64,000 nucleotides of DNA from Bacilli bacterium. Its GTDB lineage: Bacteria; Bacillota_I; Bacilli_A; RF39; UBA660. The DNA is taken from the NCBI GenBank assembly GCA_017436345.1, contig JAFSDH010000002.1, positions 186,001-250,000 on the forward strand, given 5' to 3'. This document shows positions 41,675 through 49,903 of this stretch, piece by piece. A program made the position numbers and the translations under genes. The notes below the pieces were generated by a model, which made no database searches, was not told the origin of the DNA, and saw only the letters and a list, made by a program, of their open reading frames with translations. How positions within the stretch are numbered: position 1 is the first letter of the stretch; every line of letters starts with the position of its first letter.

Positions 41675-42151
41675 ATGATAAAAGATTTAGAAAATAAAGA
41701 ATATATAATTCTTGAATTAATTCCTACGTCTCCTAATCCAGAAACAGGTGAAATAGCGCAGTTGTCAGCTTTGAAATTAAATGGATTAACTTTATTAGAT
41801 AGATTTGATTATCGTTTAAAAGAAGATAATATAAATAATATATATATTGAAGAAATGGTTAATTATGATAAAGAAAATTTTATTTATAAAGATACAACTA
41901 AAGAAATAAAAGATGAATTTAAAAAATGGATTAAAAAAGATTTATTGCTAATAATAGATAATGATTATACAAAAGATTATTTAAAAGAATATAAAAATAA
42001 AAAAGAATCTATTTTTAAATATTTAAATACATGTTTTTATGATGATGTATTTAAAGAAATAATTGATAAATATAATTTAGAACCTAGTAATTATATTGTA
42101 GATTTATTATATGAAGCTTTAATATATGAATCAAATAATGAGAATAAATAG
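41675..42151 (+). CDS. Hypothetical protein, possibly degenerate DnaQ-like exonuclease
   Basis: The 158-residue protein starts after GAAGTGG. YIILELIPTSPNPETGEIAQ, then LSALKLNGLTLLDRFDY, follows the first strands of DnaQ/Exo-I folds (YVVxDxETTGxxPxxDxIxxIxAVKV), but the catalytic D-x-E is replaced by E-L-I-P and later Asp motifs are not recognisable. It would therefore be inactive if related. It is rich in Lys and Asp/Glu with no membrane segment. It sits directly after the tyrosine phosphatase in one unit. Assignment is tentative. Confidence 0.45.
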   Translation: MIKDLENKEYIILELIPTSPNPETGEIAQLSALKLNGLTLLDRFDYRLKEDNINNIYIEEMVNYDKENFIYKDTTKEIKDEFKKWIKKDLLLIIDNDYTKDYLKEYKNKKESIFKYLNTCFYDDVFKEIIDKYNLEPSNYIVDLLYEALIYESNNENK

Positions 42152-42164
42152 TAAAAACAAATAT

Positions 42165-42196
42165 AAATATCCACAGATTTGTGGATATTTTTTTGT
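42165..42196 (+). terminator. Rho-independent terminator
   Basis: ATATCCACA / TGTGGATAT stem, GATT-type loop, T7 tail; GC-richer than most here. Confidence 0.88.
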
Positions 42197-42212
42197 AATA
42201 TATTATAAATTA

Positions 42213-42242
42213 TTGATAAAAAAAATAAAACTATGCTAAAAT
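42213..42242 (+). promoter_or_regulatory. Sigma-A type promoter
   Basis: TTGATA (42213-42218), 18-base spacer, TGC-TAAAAT (extended -10, 42237-42242), before the receiver gene. Confidence 0.65.
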
Positions 42243-42280
42243 GTTATTAGTAGAGTATAAGTGTTGATAGAAAGGATGAT

Positions 42281-42673
42281 ATGATGAAGACAATTATTGT
42301 AGCAGATGATTCTCATATTATTGTTAATATTGTAAGAAAAGCTTTTGAAGGAGAATATAATGTTTTAAGTGCAGAAAATGGTGCTCAGGCAATAGAACTT
42401 CTTAAACAAAATAATTTAGATGAAATAGTAGGGATGCTACTAGATTTAAATATGCCAGAAGTAGATGGTTTTGCTGTACTTGAATATTTAAGTAATAATA
42501 ATTTATTTACTAAAGTACCAGTATCAATAATCACTGGTGATGATGATATGGATGTTATAAGTAAAGCTTTTGAATACAATATCATTGATATGTTAAAAAA
42601 ACCTTTTACAGTAGATAATGTTAAGAAAATAGTAGAAAAAACAATAAGTATTAGATCTATAAATAATATGTAA
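42281..42673 (+). CDS. Stand-alone response-regulator receiver (CheY-like)
   Basis: A 130-residue single receiver domain. The acidic pair is in TIIVADDSHI, the phosphorylation Asp in GMLLDLNMPEVDGF, the Thr in SIITGDDD and the Lys in DMLKKPFTVD, all in standard places. No output domain follows. The next gene contains a receiver with a nearly identical core (LDLNMPIVDGFGVLDY), so the two probably descend from a duplication and may share a kinase or act as phosphate source and sink. No histidine kinase lies in the window. ATG at 42281 or 42284 may start it. Confidence 0.92.
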   Translation: MMKTIIVADDSHIIVNIVRKAFEGEYNVLSAENGAQAIELLKQNNLDEIVGMLLDLNMPEVDGFAVLEYLSNNNLFTKVPVSIITGDDDMDVISKAFEYNIIDMLKKPFTVDNVKKIVEKTISIRSINNM

Positions 42674-42699
42674 AAAGACTTAATTATAAGTCTTTTTTT
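42673..42699 (+). terminator. Rho-independent terminator
   Basis: AAAAAGACTTA / TAAGTCTTTTT palindrome after the receiver gene. Confidence 0.8.
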
Positions 42700-42750
42700 A
42701 TTTTCTAATTTAAAAATTATGATATACTATTATAGAATAGGAGTGATCAT

Positions 42751-44385
42751 ATGAATACTAATGAATATATAAAATATATAGAAGAATTGATTCCAACTAC
42801 ATTTGAGGATATCTTCGCTATAGATATGTTATCAGATTTAGTTACTGAATATATGTATGAAGATCGAAAACTAGTAGTAAAAACAACTACACCATTTACA
42901 AGTTTCTTTGCTCATATGGAAGAATTGATTCACCCTGATGATATAAAAGGATATATAGATAGTATTTCAGGAAATTTAGATGAAGATCATATTAGATATG
43001 AATATCGTAAAAAAATGCCAGATGGAGAATATAGTTGGCATAGTAATATTATTAAAGTTGTTGATGTTAATTTAAGAAAAATAGCTATCGTTTTGGCATC
43101 AGAAGTAAATGATAATATCGTATCTAAAGAAAAAGATAGTCCAGAACTAAAACAAAATCAAAGTGTAATGATAAATGCTGTATCAAACGCTATTATTAAA
43201 TTAAATAATGTTATGAATATGAATTATTCTAACGATAATGCTGAATTAAAAAGTATGACAACATATGTTAATAATATTATTTCAGACTTGACAACAACAT
43301 TCCCTGAATTTAATAATGCCTTAACAGCAAATATTATAGCTGGAGCAAATCAAGGTACTACTAAAACAATTCTAGTAGTAGATGATGATGCAGTAACATG
43401 TAAACTTTTAGCTAAGACATTTGAAGATACTTACAAAATTATAACAGCTAGTAATGGTCAAGAAGCTATTAGTGTTTTAGAAATAAATAATGATATTAAT
43501 ACGTTAGAAGAAAAAGATAAAATAGTAGGTATTTTCTTAGATTTAAATATGCCAATTGTAGATGGATTTGGTGTATTAGATTATATGAGTTCTAAAAATT
43601 TATTATCAAAAATACCAGTAATAATTATTAGTGGCGATTATGATCAAGAAACAAAAGAACGTGCATACCTATATCCAATTGCCGATGTATTAGAAAAACC
43701 ATTTAATGTTCAAGTAATAAAGCATCGTATAAAAAACTTTATTAAATTATATAAAGCTAATAATTCCTTAAATGAAATAATTCTAAATCAACATCAAGAT
43801 ATTAAATATATCTTAAAAACTATTGTAAAATCATATTTATATGATTATTCATATGATATTAAACAAGTAACTAGCTATGTTAATATTTTAACAAGGCAAT
43901 TAGTAAAAGATCATCCAGAATATAAATTTGATGAAGAAAGAATAAAAAAATTAACAGAAGCATCTAAGTATTATAATGTTGGATTATATACTTTACCTCA
44001 TAAAATGTTTAAAAAACAAAACTTTAATGCAGATGAAATAAAGATTATTAAAAGTCATCCTAATATAGGAAAAATAATTTTTAATAGTGTATTATATAAA
44101 AATATGGATGGAGCATTTAATCATTTAACTAAAGAAATAATTACATCCCATGAAGAAAGATATGATGGAACTGGATATCCGCAAGGATTAACAGGTGATA
44201 AAACACCTATATCAGCTCAAATAGTATCAGTAGCTATCGAATATACAGAATTATTAAAAGTGATGAATGAATCATCTGTATTAGAGGAAATTATTAAAGG
44301 ATCTGGAACAAAATTTAATCCTAAAATAGTTGAAAGTTTAAAAAATTGTATTGAAGATATTAGAAAAGTTAATTCTACTATGTAA
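42751..44385 (+). CDS. PAS - receiver - degenerate HD-GYP protein
   Basis: A 544-residue three-domain signalling protein behind AGGAGTGAT. Residues ~20-130 fit a PAS_3-type fold (EELIHPDDIKGYIDS, YEYRKKMPDGEYSWH). A helical linker follows. Residues ~205-330 are a receiver with VVDDDAV, FLDLNMPIVDGF, IIISGD and EKPF, all phosphorylation residues intact. Residues ~335-540 resemble HD-GYP: HPNIGKIIFNS, ITSHEERYDGTGYPQGLTGD and KFNPKIVESL, but the catalytic HD is lost (ASKYYNVGLYTLP where HDIGK-type sequence is expected). It should therefore not cleave cyclic di-GMP and may bind a ligand or partner instead. Confidence 0.85.
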   Translation: MNTNEYIKYIEELIPTTFEDIFAIDMLSDLVTEYMYEDRKLVVKTTTPFTSFFAHMEELIHPDDIKGYIDSISGNLDEDHIRYEYRKKMPDGEYSWHSNIIKVVDVNLRKIAIVLASEVNDNIVSKEKDSPELKQNQSVMINAVSNAIIKLNNVMNMNYSNDNAELKSMTTYVNNIISDLTTTFPEFNNALTANIIAGANQGTTKTILVVDDDAVTCKLLAKTFEDTYKIITASNGQEAISVLEINNDINTLEEKDKIVGIFLDLNMPIVDGFGVLDYMSSKNLLSKIPVIIISGDYDQETKERAYLYPIADVLEKPFNVQVIKHRIKNFIKLYKANNSLNEIILNQHQDIKYILKTIVKSYLYDYSYDIKQVTSYVNILTRQLVKDHPEYKFDEERIKKLTEASKYYNVGLYTLPHKMFKKQNFNADEIKIIKSHPNIGKIIFNSVLYKNMDGAFNHLTKEIITSHEERYDGTGYPQGLTGDKTPISAQIVSVAIEYTELLKVMNESSVLEEIIKGSGTKFNPKIVESLKNCIEDIRKVNSTM

Positions 44386-44386
44386 G

Positions 44387-44413
44387 AAAAAGGTATTATA
44401 AAATACCTTTTTT
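44387..44413 (+). terminator. Rho-independent terminator
   Basis: AAAAAGGTAT / ATACCTTTTT stem with T run after the PAS-receiver gene. Confidence 0.82.
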
Positions 44414-44444
44414 TGTTACAATAAAATAGAAATGAGTTGATTAT

Positions 44445-45089
44445 ATGCAAATAAGAGATTTAAATAAGAAATATGATCAAATGCAAAAGAAATATGGTGA
44501 TAAAAAATTATCTTCTATTTATAATGGGGGATGTGAAACAAGTCCTGATATTTGTTTTGTATTTATGAATCCAACAGGAAGAAATATCGCATCAGAACCA
44601 AACTGGAAAGGAAGAAGATCTCCCTGGATTGGAACAAAAAATATATGGAAACTATTTTACCAAATAGGTTTATTAGATAAAGATATATATAATGATATTC
44701 AAAAGAAAAAAGGAAAAGAATGGGATGAAGATTTTGCTGATTTAGTTTACAAAGATATTGAAAATAAAAAAATATTTATAACAAACTTAGGTAAATGTAC
44801 ACAAATTGATGCAAGACCATTACCAAATTCTGTCTTGAAAGAATATTTAGATTTATTATATAAAGAAATAGATATAATAAAGCCTAAAAAAATAATAGTA
44901 TTTGGTAACCAAGTAAGTAGTATTTTTCTTAATAAAAAAATATCAGTATCTGAATGGCGTAAGAAAAAAGACCAAATAAAAATAAAAAAGAATACTTATG
45001 ATGTTTATCCTGTTTATTATCCTGTAGGTAATGGGATGAGAAATATTGATATGGTTATTGAAGATTTAAAATATGTATTAGGAGAGTAA
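44445..45089 (+). CDS. Uracil-DNA glycosylase superfamily protein
   Basis: A 214-residue protein. CFVFMNPTGRNIASEP corresponds to the water-activating motif region of family 4/5 glycosylases, SPWIGTKNIWKLFYQIG to the following helix, IFITNLGKCTQIDARPLP to the conserved Asn strand, and KPKKIIVFGNQVSSIFL to the core Rossmann-like strand. VYPVYYPVGNGMRNID takes the place of the HPS DNA-intercalating loop without a His-Pro pair. The Fe-S cysteines of family 4 are absent. It probably repairs or recognises modified bases; activity on uracil is not assured. It lies one base before the DUF523 gene. Confidence 0.78.
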   Translation: MQIRDLNKKYDQMQKKYGDKKLSSIYNGGCETSPDICFVFMNPTGRNIASEPNWKGRRSPWIGTKNIWKLFYQIGLLDKDIYNDIQKKKGKEWDEDFADLVYKDIENKKIFITNLGKCTQIDARPLPNSVLKEYLDLLYKEIDIIKPKKIIVFGNQVSSIFLNKKISVSEWRKKKDQIKIKKNTYDVYPVYYPVGNGMRNIDMVIEDLKYVLGE

Positions 45090-45090
45090 T

Positions 45091-45507
45091 ATGATATTAG
45101 TAAGTGCGTGTTTATGTGGTGTAAATTGTAAATATAATGGTAAAAATAATTTAAATGAAGAAATGATGGAATTGTTAAAAAGTGGTGAAGCATTATTAAT
45201 TTGTCCAGAACAAATGGGTGGATTAACAACTCCAAGAAATCCTTCTGAAATAAAAATAATTAATAATGAAGTAAAAGTATTTATGAATGATGGTACTGAG
45301 GTAACTGCTAATTATAAAAGAGGAGCTGAAGAAGTATTGCGTTTAGCTAAAGAATTAAATATAAAAAAAGCTATACTAAAAAAGAAAAGTCCAGCTTGTG
45401 GATATGGCGAAATATATGATGGAACTTTCTCTGGAGTATTAACAAAAGGAAATGGAATTACAGCAGCATTACTTTTAGAAAATGGAATAGAAGTAGAAAC
45501 AAGATAA
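45091..45507 (+). CDS. DUF523 family protein
   Basis: A 138-residue protein whose hallmark motifs are all visible: VSACLCGVNCKYNG at the N terminus, LLICPEQMGGLTTPRNPSEI in the middle, and KKKSPACGYGEIYDGTFSG near the C terminus. The three Cys clusters suggest a bound metal or Fe-S centre. The family often occurs near sulfur or thiouridine-related genes in other genomes, and its function is unknown. It is transcribed with the glycosylase-like gene (stop at 45087-45089, start at 45091). Confidence 0.92.
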   Translation: MILVSACLCGVNCKYNGKNNLNEEMMELLKSGEALLICPEQMGGLTTPRNPSEIKIINNEVKVFMNDGTEVTANYKRGAEEVLRLAKELNIKKAILKKKSPACGYGEIYDGTFSGVLTKGNGITAALLLENGIEVETR

Positions 45508-45535
45508 AAAAATAGGTATACAATACCTATTTTTC
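45506..45535. terminator. Bidirectional terminator
   Basis: AAAAATAGGTAT / ATACCTATTTTT hairpin between convergent genes, overlapping the stop codon of the minus-strand gene. Confidence 0.85.
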
Positions 45536-46207
45536 TTTTAAATATTTATTTAATTCATTAATAATGAAATCACTACATTCTAAAACTCCATTAATAAATT
45601 TATCTACTTCATAAACAATTAATTCATGATTATTATCTGTAATAGATTCAATATTACTAAAATTAATTGTGTCATTTAATCCATCAAATTCAATTTCATT
45701 CATCAATGGTAAAGAATTAATCTCATCCATCGATAATTGTCTTAATTGACTTAAAGAAAAGTGCTTAGAAAGTAAAAAAGCCATTTTTTTACTTTCTTTA
45801 TAAAGTAATTCTTTTCTAACACCTTTTTCTCCATTTAATAAAGAGCCATCTAATAAAATAATAGATCCATCTAAGCTAAAACATTTATAAAACATACTAG
45901 TACGCCAATGAAAATCAGTAATTAAATGAACAAAATATCCCATAATAAAAGGTTCATTTAATTTATCTTTGTATTTATCAAAAAAACGATCATAATTTTC
46001 GATATATTCATCGTCGTTAGAAAAATGTGAATATTTTCTTTTTTCTTTTTTAGGAAGTAACGAATCTTTAAATCTTTTTGAATTTCTCCAACAATCAGGT
46101 GCAATAGAACCAATTTCATACATATAAATATCCAAATTGTTCTCATATAAATTCATTTTTTCTAAAACCATTTTACTAACACATCTATGTATAATTGATG
46201 ATGGCAT
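45527..46207 (-). CDS. Zinc-dependent phospholipase C-like protein
   Basis: A 226-residue helical protein. SSIIHRCVSKMV near the N terminus, YEIGSIAPDCWRNS, KYSHFSNDDEYIENYDRFF and FIMGYFVHLITDFHWR place His and Asp residues as in the zinc-dependent phospholipase C fold (family Zn_dep_PLPC). No signal peptide is present, unlike secreted phospholipases, which is typical of the bacterial cytoplasmic branch of unknown substrate. It begins after AGGAAAGAAG and is a single-gene unit. Confidence 0.82.
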   Translation of the reverse strand: MPSSIIHRCVSKMVLEKMNLYENNLDIYMYEIGSIAPDCWRNSKRFKDSLLPKKEKRKYSHFSNDDEYIENYDRFFDKYKDKLNEPFIMGYFVHLITDFHWRTSMFYKCFSLDGSIILLDGSLLNGEKGVRKELLYKESKKMAFLLSKHFSLSQLRQLSMDEINSLPLMNEIEFDGLNDTINFSNIESITDNNHELIVYEVDKFINGVLECSDFIINELNKYLKEK

Positions 46208-46311
46208 CTAATCACTTCTTTCCTTTAATACTATAACAAAAAATAATAATTCATGAAAGTATCTAAATGTTAAATAATGTAAATATGTGATATAATTAAA
46301 AAGGTGATAAA

Positions 46312-47007
46312 ATGGATGCTAATAAAGAGATAAGAAATGATGAATTAAAAACAGCTATGATTACTTTGAAATTACAAGATGATAAAGAAAGTGAAAACTA
46401 TTTTATTGAAGAATTAAGAAAAGCTTTTTTTATAGTTCCTGCAGTAGATGATGGTAAAAGCGATGAACTAACACTAATGTTACTTTCTGATCAAAATAAC
46501 AATAATTATTTTCAAGCGTATACAGATTTAGATGAATACAATAAATGGAGTAAAGAAGAAAAAGCTAAGTACTTTATTTTAAGATTTGATGAATACGCTA
46601 ATATTGTTATTTCAAGTGATGAAGAAGTAAAAGGATTAGTAATTAATCCATTTACAGAAAATATTATTGTAGATAAAGATTTTCTAAATAGAACATTTAA
46701 GATGGGAAAAATATTTATAGATGAAGAAAAAGAATGTTCTAAAGAAGTAAAAAGTATCATTAAAAAAGTATTAAAACAAGAAGATAAGGTATTAAAAGGA
46801 TATTTATTTAACATAGAAAAAGATAATATTCCTGGATATTTATTAGTATTAGAAACAAAAGCTAAAGATAAAAAGAAACTATTTGATGAAGTAGGAACTG
46901 AAATATTAAAACATGTTGAACAAATAAATATTGATATTATAGATTCAAAGGATAATGCTGTAAAAGAAATACTTAAAAATAAAAAAGAAATATATGTAAA
47001 GAAATAA
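46312..47007 (+). CDS. SseB-like protein
   Basis: The 231-residue protein starts after AGGTGATAAA; an extended -10 (TGTGATATAAT) lies ~20 bases upstream. The N-terminal half, ELRKAFFIVPAVDD, then NYFQAYTDLDEYNKW and LVINPFTENIIVD, matches the SseB N-terminal domain. The C-terminal half (YLFNIEKDNIPGYLLVLETK, then VEQINIDIIDSKDN) matches the SseB C-terminal domain. SseB was named for serine sensitivity in E. coli, but homologues in Gram-positives are uncharacterised. Cytoplasmic; monocistronic. Confidence 0.82.
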   Translation: MDANKEIRNDELKTAMITLKLQDDKESENYFIEELRKAFFIVPAVDDGKSDELTLMLLSDQNNNNYFQAYTDLDEYNKWSKEEKAKYFILRFDEYANIVISSDEEVKGLVINPFTENIIVDKDFLNRTFKMGKIFIDEEKECSKEVKSIIKKVLKQEDKVLKGYLFNIEKDNIPGYLLVLETKAKDKKKLFDEVGTEILKHVEQINIDIIDSKDNAVKEILKNKKEIYVKK

Positions 47008-47029
47008 AGAGGTTTACCTCTTTTTTTTG
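47006..47029 (+). terminator. Rho-independent terminator
   Basis: AAAGAGGT / ACCTCTTT with two-base loop (functionally four) and eight T. Confidence 0.82.
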
Positions 47030-47111
47030 TAAATTAAAGTGTAAAGTTGTAAAATACCAAAATTTTCAAATAAAAAGTATGATAAAATATAAGCATAGAA
47101 TAGGAGGATTT

Positions 47112-48347
47112 ATGAAAAAACTAAAATATTTATTTACTTTAATGTTAGCATTTGCACTAGTAAGTTGCTTTACATATGTTCATGCAGAAGTAGCATATAA
47201 AGCTTATAATCGTGGAGACAAAATTGTTGCCAATTTAAATGACAACTTAAAGGGTAATTTCTATGTACTAGCAGATAGTGATACTACTAATAATACTATT
47301 ACTGCTGTATATGAAACTACTTTGGGGGAAGCTGTAAAGTACGGAGCTACAGCTAATGGTTTTGATGGTTCGGAAGTTGAAACCAATTTAAAAACATTAA
47401 CTTCAACTTGGACCGCTAAAAATATCGAGATAAGATTATTAACAGCAGAAGAAGTTAAAGCAGGAATTAATTTTTCTAAAGATGTTTCAGAAGATTTTAC
47501 AGAACCAACTTTCTTAATTAATAATAAAAACTATTGGTTAGGAGATGTAGCTATTGATGGAGATAAAACTTATCCAGGAATTGTAAATTATTGGAATACA
47601 TATTCAACTATAACAGTTGCTCCAGAAGATACTACAACAGCTTATATTAGACCTGTTATAACAATTACAAAAGATTTAATAGAAGGTGAAAATAAAACAC
47701 CTGATTATGCTACTGAATGGAATAAGTATGTAGAATTTTATAAAGATAATGATATGATGGACTTTATAAAATATTTGATATTAGGTGATGGAGAAGACGA
47801 AGATACTACATTTGATATTCAACATACTGAAAATTCATTAAAAGTTATAATAAAGGATACTTTAGAAGAATATATAACAAACTTTACTTATAAAGATGGT
47901 GTTATATCATACGTTGAGTATGCCGGACCAGAAGATTATTCTGCTTTTGATCAATTAATGGTAGCTAATGCTGAAGTAGCACTAGTTGAATATAAAGGTT
48001 TTGATTTAGAAAAATTTGAAGAATGGTTAGAAAATTCTAAAGGATTAACTCTAGAAAAAGATGGTATTGAAGTAGTTTTAGTAACAGAAACAGAAAAAGA
48101 TGAAAATGGAACTAGTACAACTACTTATATGAAATCATTTAAAGCCGACATAACACATGATTTTGCAACATACCAAGAATATCTTAAAAATCAATCTTCT
48201 CAAAATAAACCATCTGAAGATACAACTACTGAAAAAAATCCAACAACAGGACTTTTGAACTATGGAACTATAGCTTTAGCAAGTGTAATAGTTGCTGGTG
48301 GAATTTATTTAGTAGTAAGAAAGAAAAATAAATTACCACATGCGTAA
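47112..48347 (+). CDS. Secreted protein with sortase-like C-terminal sorting signal
   Basis: The 411-residue protein starts at ATG 47112 behind AGGAGG; the in-frame ATG at 47079 lacks a site. The N terminus KKLKYLFTLMLAFALVSCFT plus VHAE is a signal peptide. The mature part is acidic, probably beta-rich (VLADSDTTNNTITAVYETTL, ITNFTYKDGVISYVEYAGPE). The end has NPTTG, a hydrophobic helix (LALASVIVAGGIYLVV-like) and RKKNK, the arrangement of a cell-wall sorting signal of NPxTG type. No sortase gene is in the window. The role on the surface is unknown. Confidence 0.75.
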   Translation: MKKLKYLFTLMLAFALVSCFTYVHAEVAYKAYNRGDKIVANLNDNLKGNFYVLADSDTTNNTITAVYETTLGEAVKYGATANGFDGSEVETNLKTLTSTWTAKNIEIRLLTAEEVKAGINFSKDVSEDFTEPTFLINNKNYWLGDVAIDGDKTYPGIVNYWNTYSTITVAPEDTTTAYIRPVITITKDLIEGENKTPDYATEWNKYVEFYKDNDMMDFIKYLILGDGEDEDTTFDIQHTENSLKVIIKDTLEEYITNFTYKDGVISYVEYAGPEDYSAFDQLMVANAEVALVEYKGFDLEKFEEWLENSKGLTLEKDGIEVVLVTETEKDENGTSTTTYMKSFKADITHDFATYQEYLKNQSSQNKPSEDTTTEKNPTTGLLNYGTIALASVIVAGGIYLVVRKKNKLPHA

Positions 48348-48368
48348 AAAATAGTAAATATTAAATAA

Positions 48369-48398
48369 AAAATAAAGAGTCTAAAACTCTTTATTTTT
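48369..48398. terminator. Bidirectional terminator
   Basis: AAATAAAGAGT / ACTCTTTATTT hairpin between convergent genes. Confidence 0.85.
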
Positions 48399-49283
48399 AT
48401 TTTCTTTTAATAATTTTACTAATTGATTAGTACCAAAACTATGCATACTATCTTTTAATAATATAATACCAAATTTCTTTTCATTTAACTTTGGTGTTGT
48501 TTTAACCTCAAATAATTCGCCACTTTCCAAATCTTTCTTCACAAATTCTTTAGTAACAAATCCAACTCCAAGACCTATTTTAACAAATTCTTCTAATAAA
48601 TTAGCTGAACCAATTTCCATCTTTGTTGTTAGTTCAATGTTATGTTTATGACATAAATTATCTAAAGATTCACGAGATGTTGAAGGATATCTTTGTAATA
48701 AAATTGGATATTTATCTAACTCCTCAAAATTAACTACTTTATCTTTTAATTCACTATATTCATTACTAGATATAAAACAATCATGTAATGTACCAAGTTC
48801 AATAGTTTCTAAGTCGTTTGCTTCTTCATCATAAAACTTAGCAATAACTATGTCTAGTCGACCATCTCTTAATTTATTACGCATTAACTTTGAAGGATCT
48901 GTACTAATTTCAATTCCAATATTAGGATGTTGTTTATGAAATTCTTTTAAATAGTCAATTAAATATAATTTAGCTAGAGTAGTTGAAACTCCTATTCTAA
49001 TTGTTCCTTTTTCTAAATTTTTTAAATTAGCAAATTGCATTTCAGCATTTTGAAAACAAACAATCGCATGTTTAACATAATTAAATATTTCACGACCATT
49101 ATCTGTTAAAATAACACCTTTCTTAGTACGGATAAAAAGTTCTCCACCTAATTGACTTTCTAATGTTTTTAATTGTTTAGTAACTGCAGGTTGACTAATC
49201 ATTAATTCTTTACTTGCTTTAGTTATGTTACCACAAACAGCTACTGTATAAAATATCCTATATAATTCAAAATTAATATTCAT
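48381..49283 (-). CDS. LysR-family transcriptional regulator
   Basis: A 300-residue regulator; start set at 49283 behind GGAGG, giving MNINFELYRIFYTVAVCGN. Residues ~15-60 are the winged helix-turn-helix (ITKASKELMISQPAVTKQLK, LESQLGGELFIRTKKGVILT). Residues ~90-300 are the effector domain (GTIRIGVSTTLAKLYLIDYL, LDIVIAKFYDEE, ANLLEEFVKIGLGVGFVTKE). LysR proteins commonly control a divergent neighbour, which here is the Cys-rich/radical SAM pair at 49378-50800. Ligand unknown. The ~95-base divergent gap is the likely operator region, although no clear T-N11-A site was picked out. Confidence 0.93.
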   Translation of the reverse strand: MNINFELYRIFYTVAVCGNITKASKELMISQPAVTKQLKTLESQLGGELFIRTKKGVILTDNGREIFNYVKHAIVCFQNAEMQFANLKNLEKGTIRIGVSTTLAKLYLIDYLKEFHKQHPNIGIEISTDPSKLMRNKLRDGRLDIVIAKFYDEEANDLETIELGTLHDCFISSNEYSELKDKVVNFEELDKYPILLQRYPSTSRESLDNLCHKHNIELTTKMEIGSANLLEEFVKIGLGVGFVTKEFVKKDLESGELFEVKTTPKLNEKKFGIILLKDSMHSFGTNQLVKLLKENKNKEF

Positions 49284-49377
49284 AAATCCTCCATTTATTT
49301 GCGTATATATTAACATAAAAATAATAAATTTTCAATTATGTTGTGATACAATAGGTATATCGAAAAGGAGTACCCCT

Positions 49378-49899
49378 ATGATTATTAGTGATAAGAGAAT
49401 TTTAAACAAAACCATTAACTATATAAACAAACAAGATATTGATCAAAAAGAAAAGAAAAAAAGAATTAAAAATATCGAAAAAATTATTAAAGAAAAGGAT
49501 ATTGAAAAAAGATATTCTAAACTATATGATATGATTTGTGATTACTTAGATTATGATTTTATTGAAAGAAACTTCTGTGGCTTTAAAGATAATTTGTGTT
49601 CTAGAAGAAGATATATGATTGAAAAAGGTATAAAGAAAGATACATATCTAAATGGATGTTGTCATAGTTATAAAGAAGGAAAAACTTGTGAGCATCTAAA
49701 AGATGGAAGATGTAGCATTAAAAATATTGCTTGTAAACTTTTTACTTGTCCATATCTAAGATTACAAGGAAAAAATTATAGTTTAAATAAAATATATTTA
49801 GCCAGATATTTCTTTAACTTTAGACAAAAATTCTATATTCAAAATACTTATTTTGTTGATAAAGATGTTGTTTTAAAGGGTATATTAGAAAGAATGTGA
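49378..49899 (+). CDS. Cysteine-rich hypothetical protein upstream of radical SAM gene
   Basis: The 173-residue protein starts after AAAGGAG. The N-terminal ~60 residues are a Lys/Glu helix. The second half carries about ten cysteines (NFCGFKDNLC, NGCCHSYKEGKTC, DGRCSIKNIACKLFTCPYL), in patterns suited to an Fe-S cluster or zinc sites. No signal peptide. The gap to the next gene is four bases, so it is co-translated with a radical SAM activase-like enzyme. It may be its substrate, its Fe-S partner or an electron donor. No family recognised. Confidence 0.7.
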   Translation: MIISDKRILNKTINYINKQDIDQKEKKKRIKNIEKIIKEKDIEKRYSKLYDMICDYLDYDFIERNFCGFKDNLCSRRRYMIEKGIKKDTYLNGCCHSYKEGKTCEHLKDGRCSIKNIACKLFTCPYLRLQGKNYSLNKIYLARYFFNFRQKFYIQNTYFVDKDVVLKGILERM

Positions 49900-49903
49900 T
49901 AGA

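Noticed and set aside
42751..44385. Active cyclic di-GMP phosphodiesterase
   Set aside because: The HD catalytic pair is not at its expected place, although the GYP segment is.
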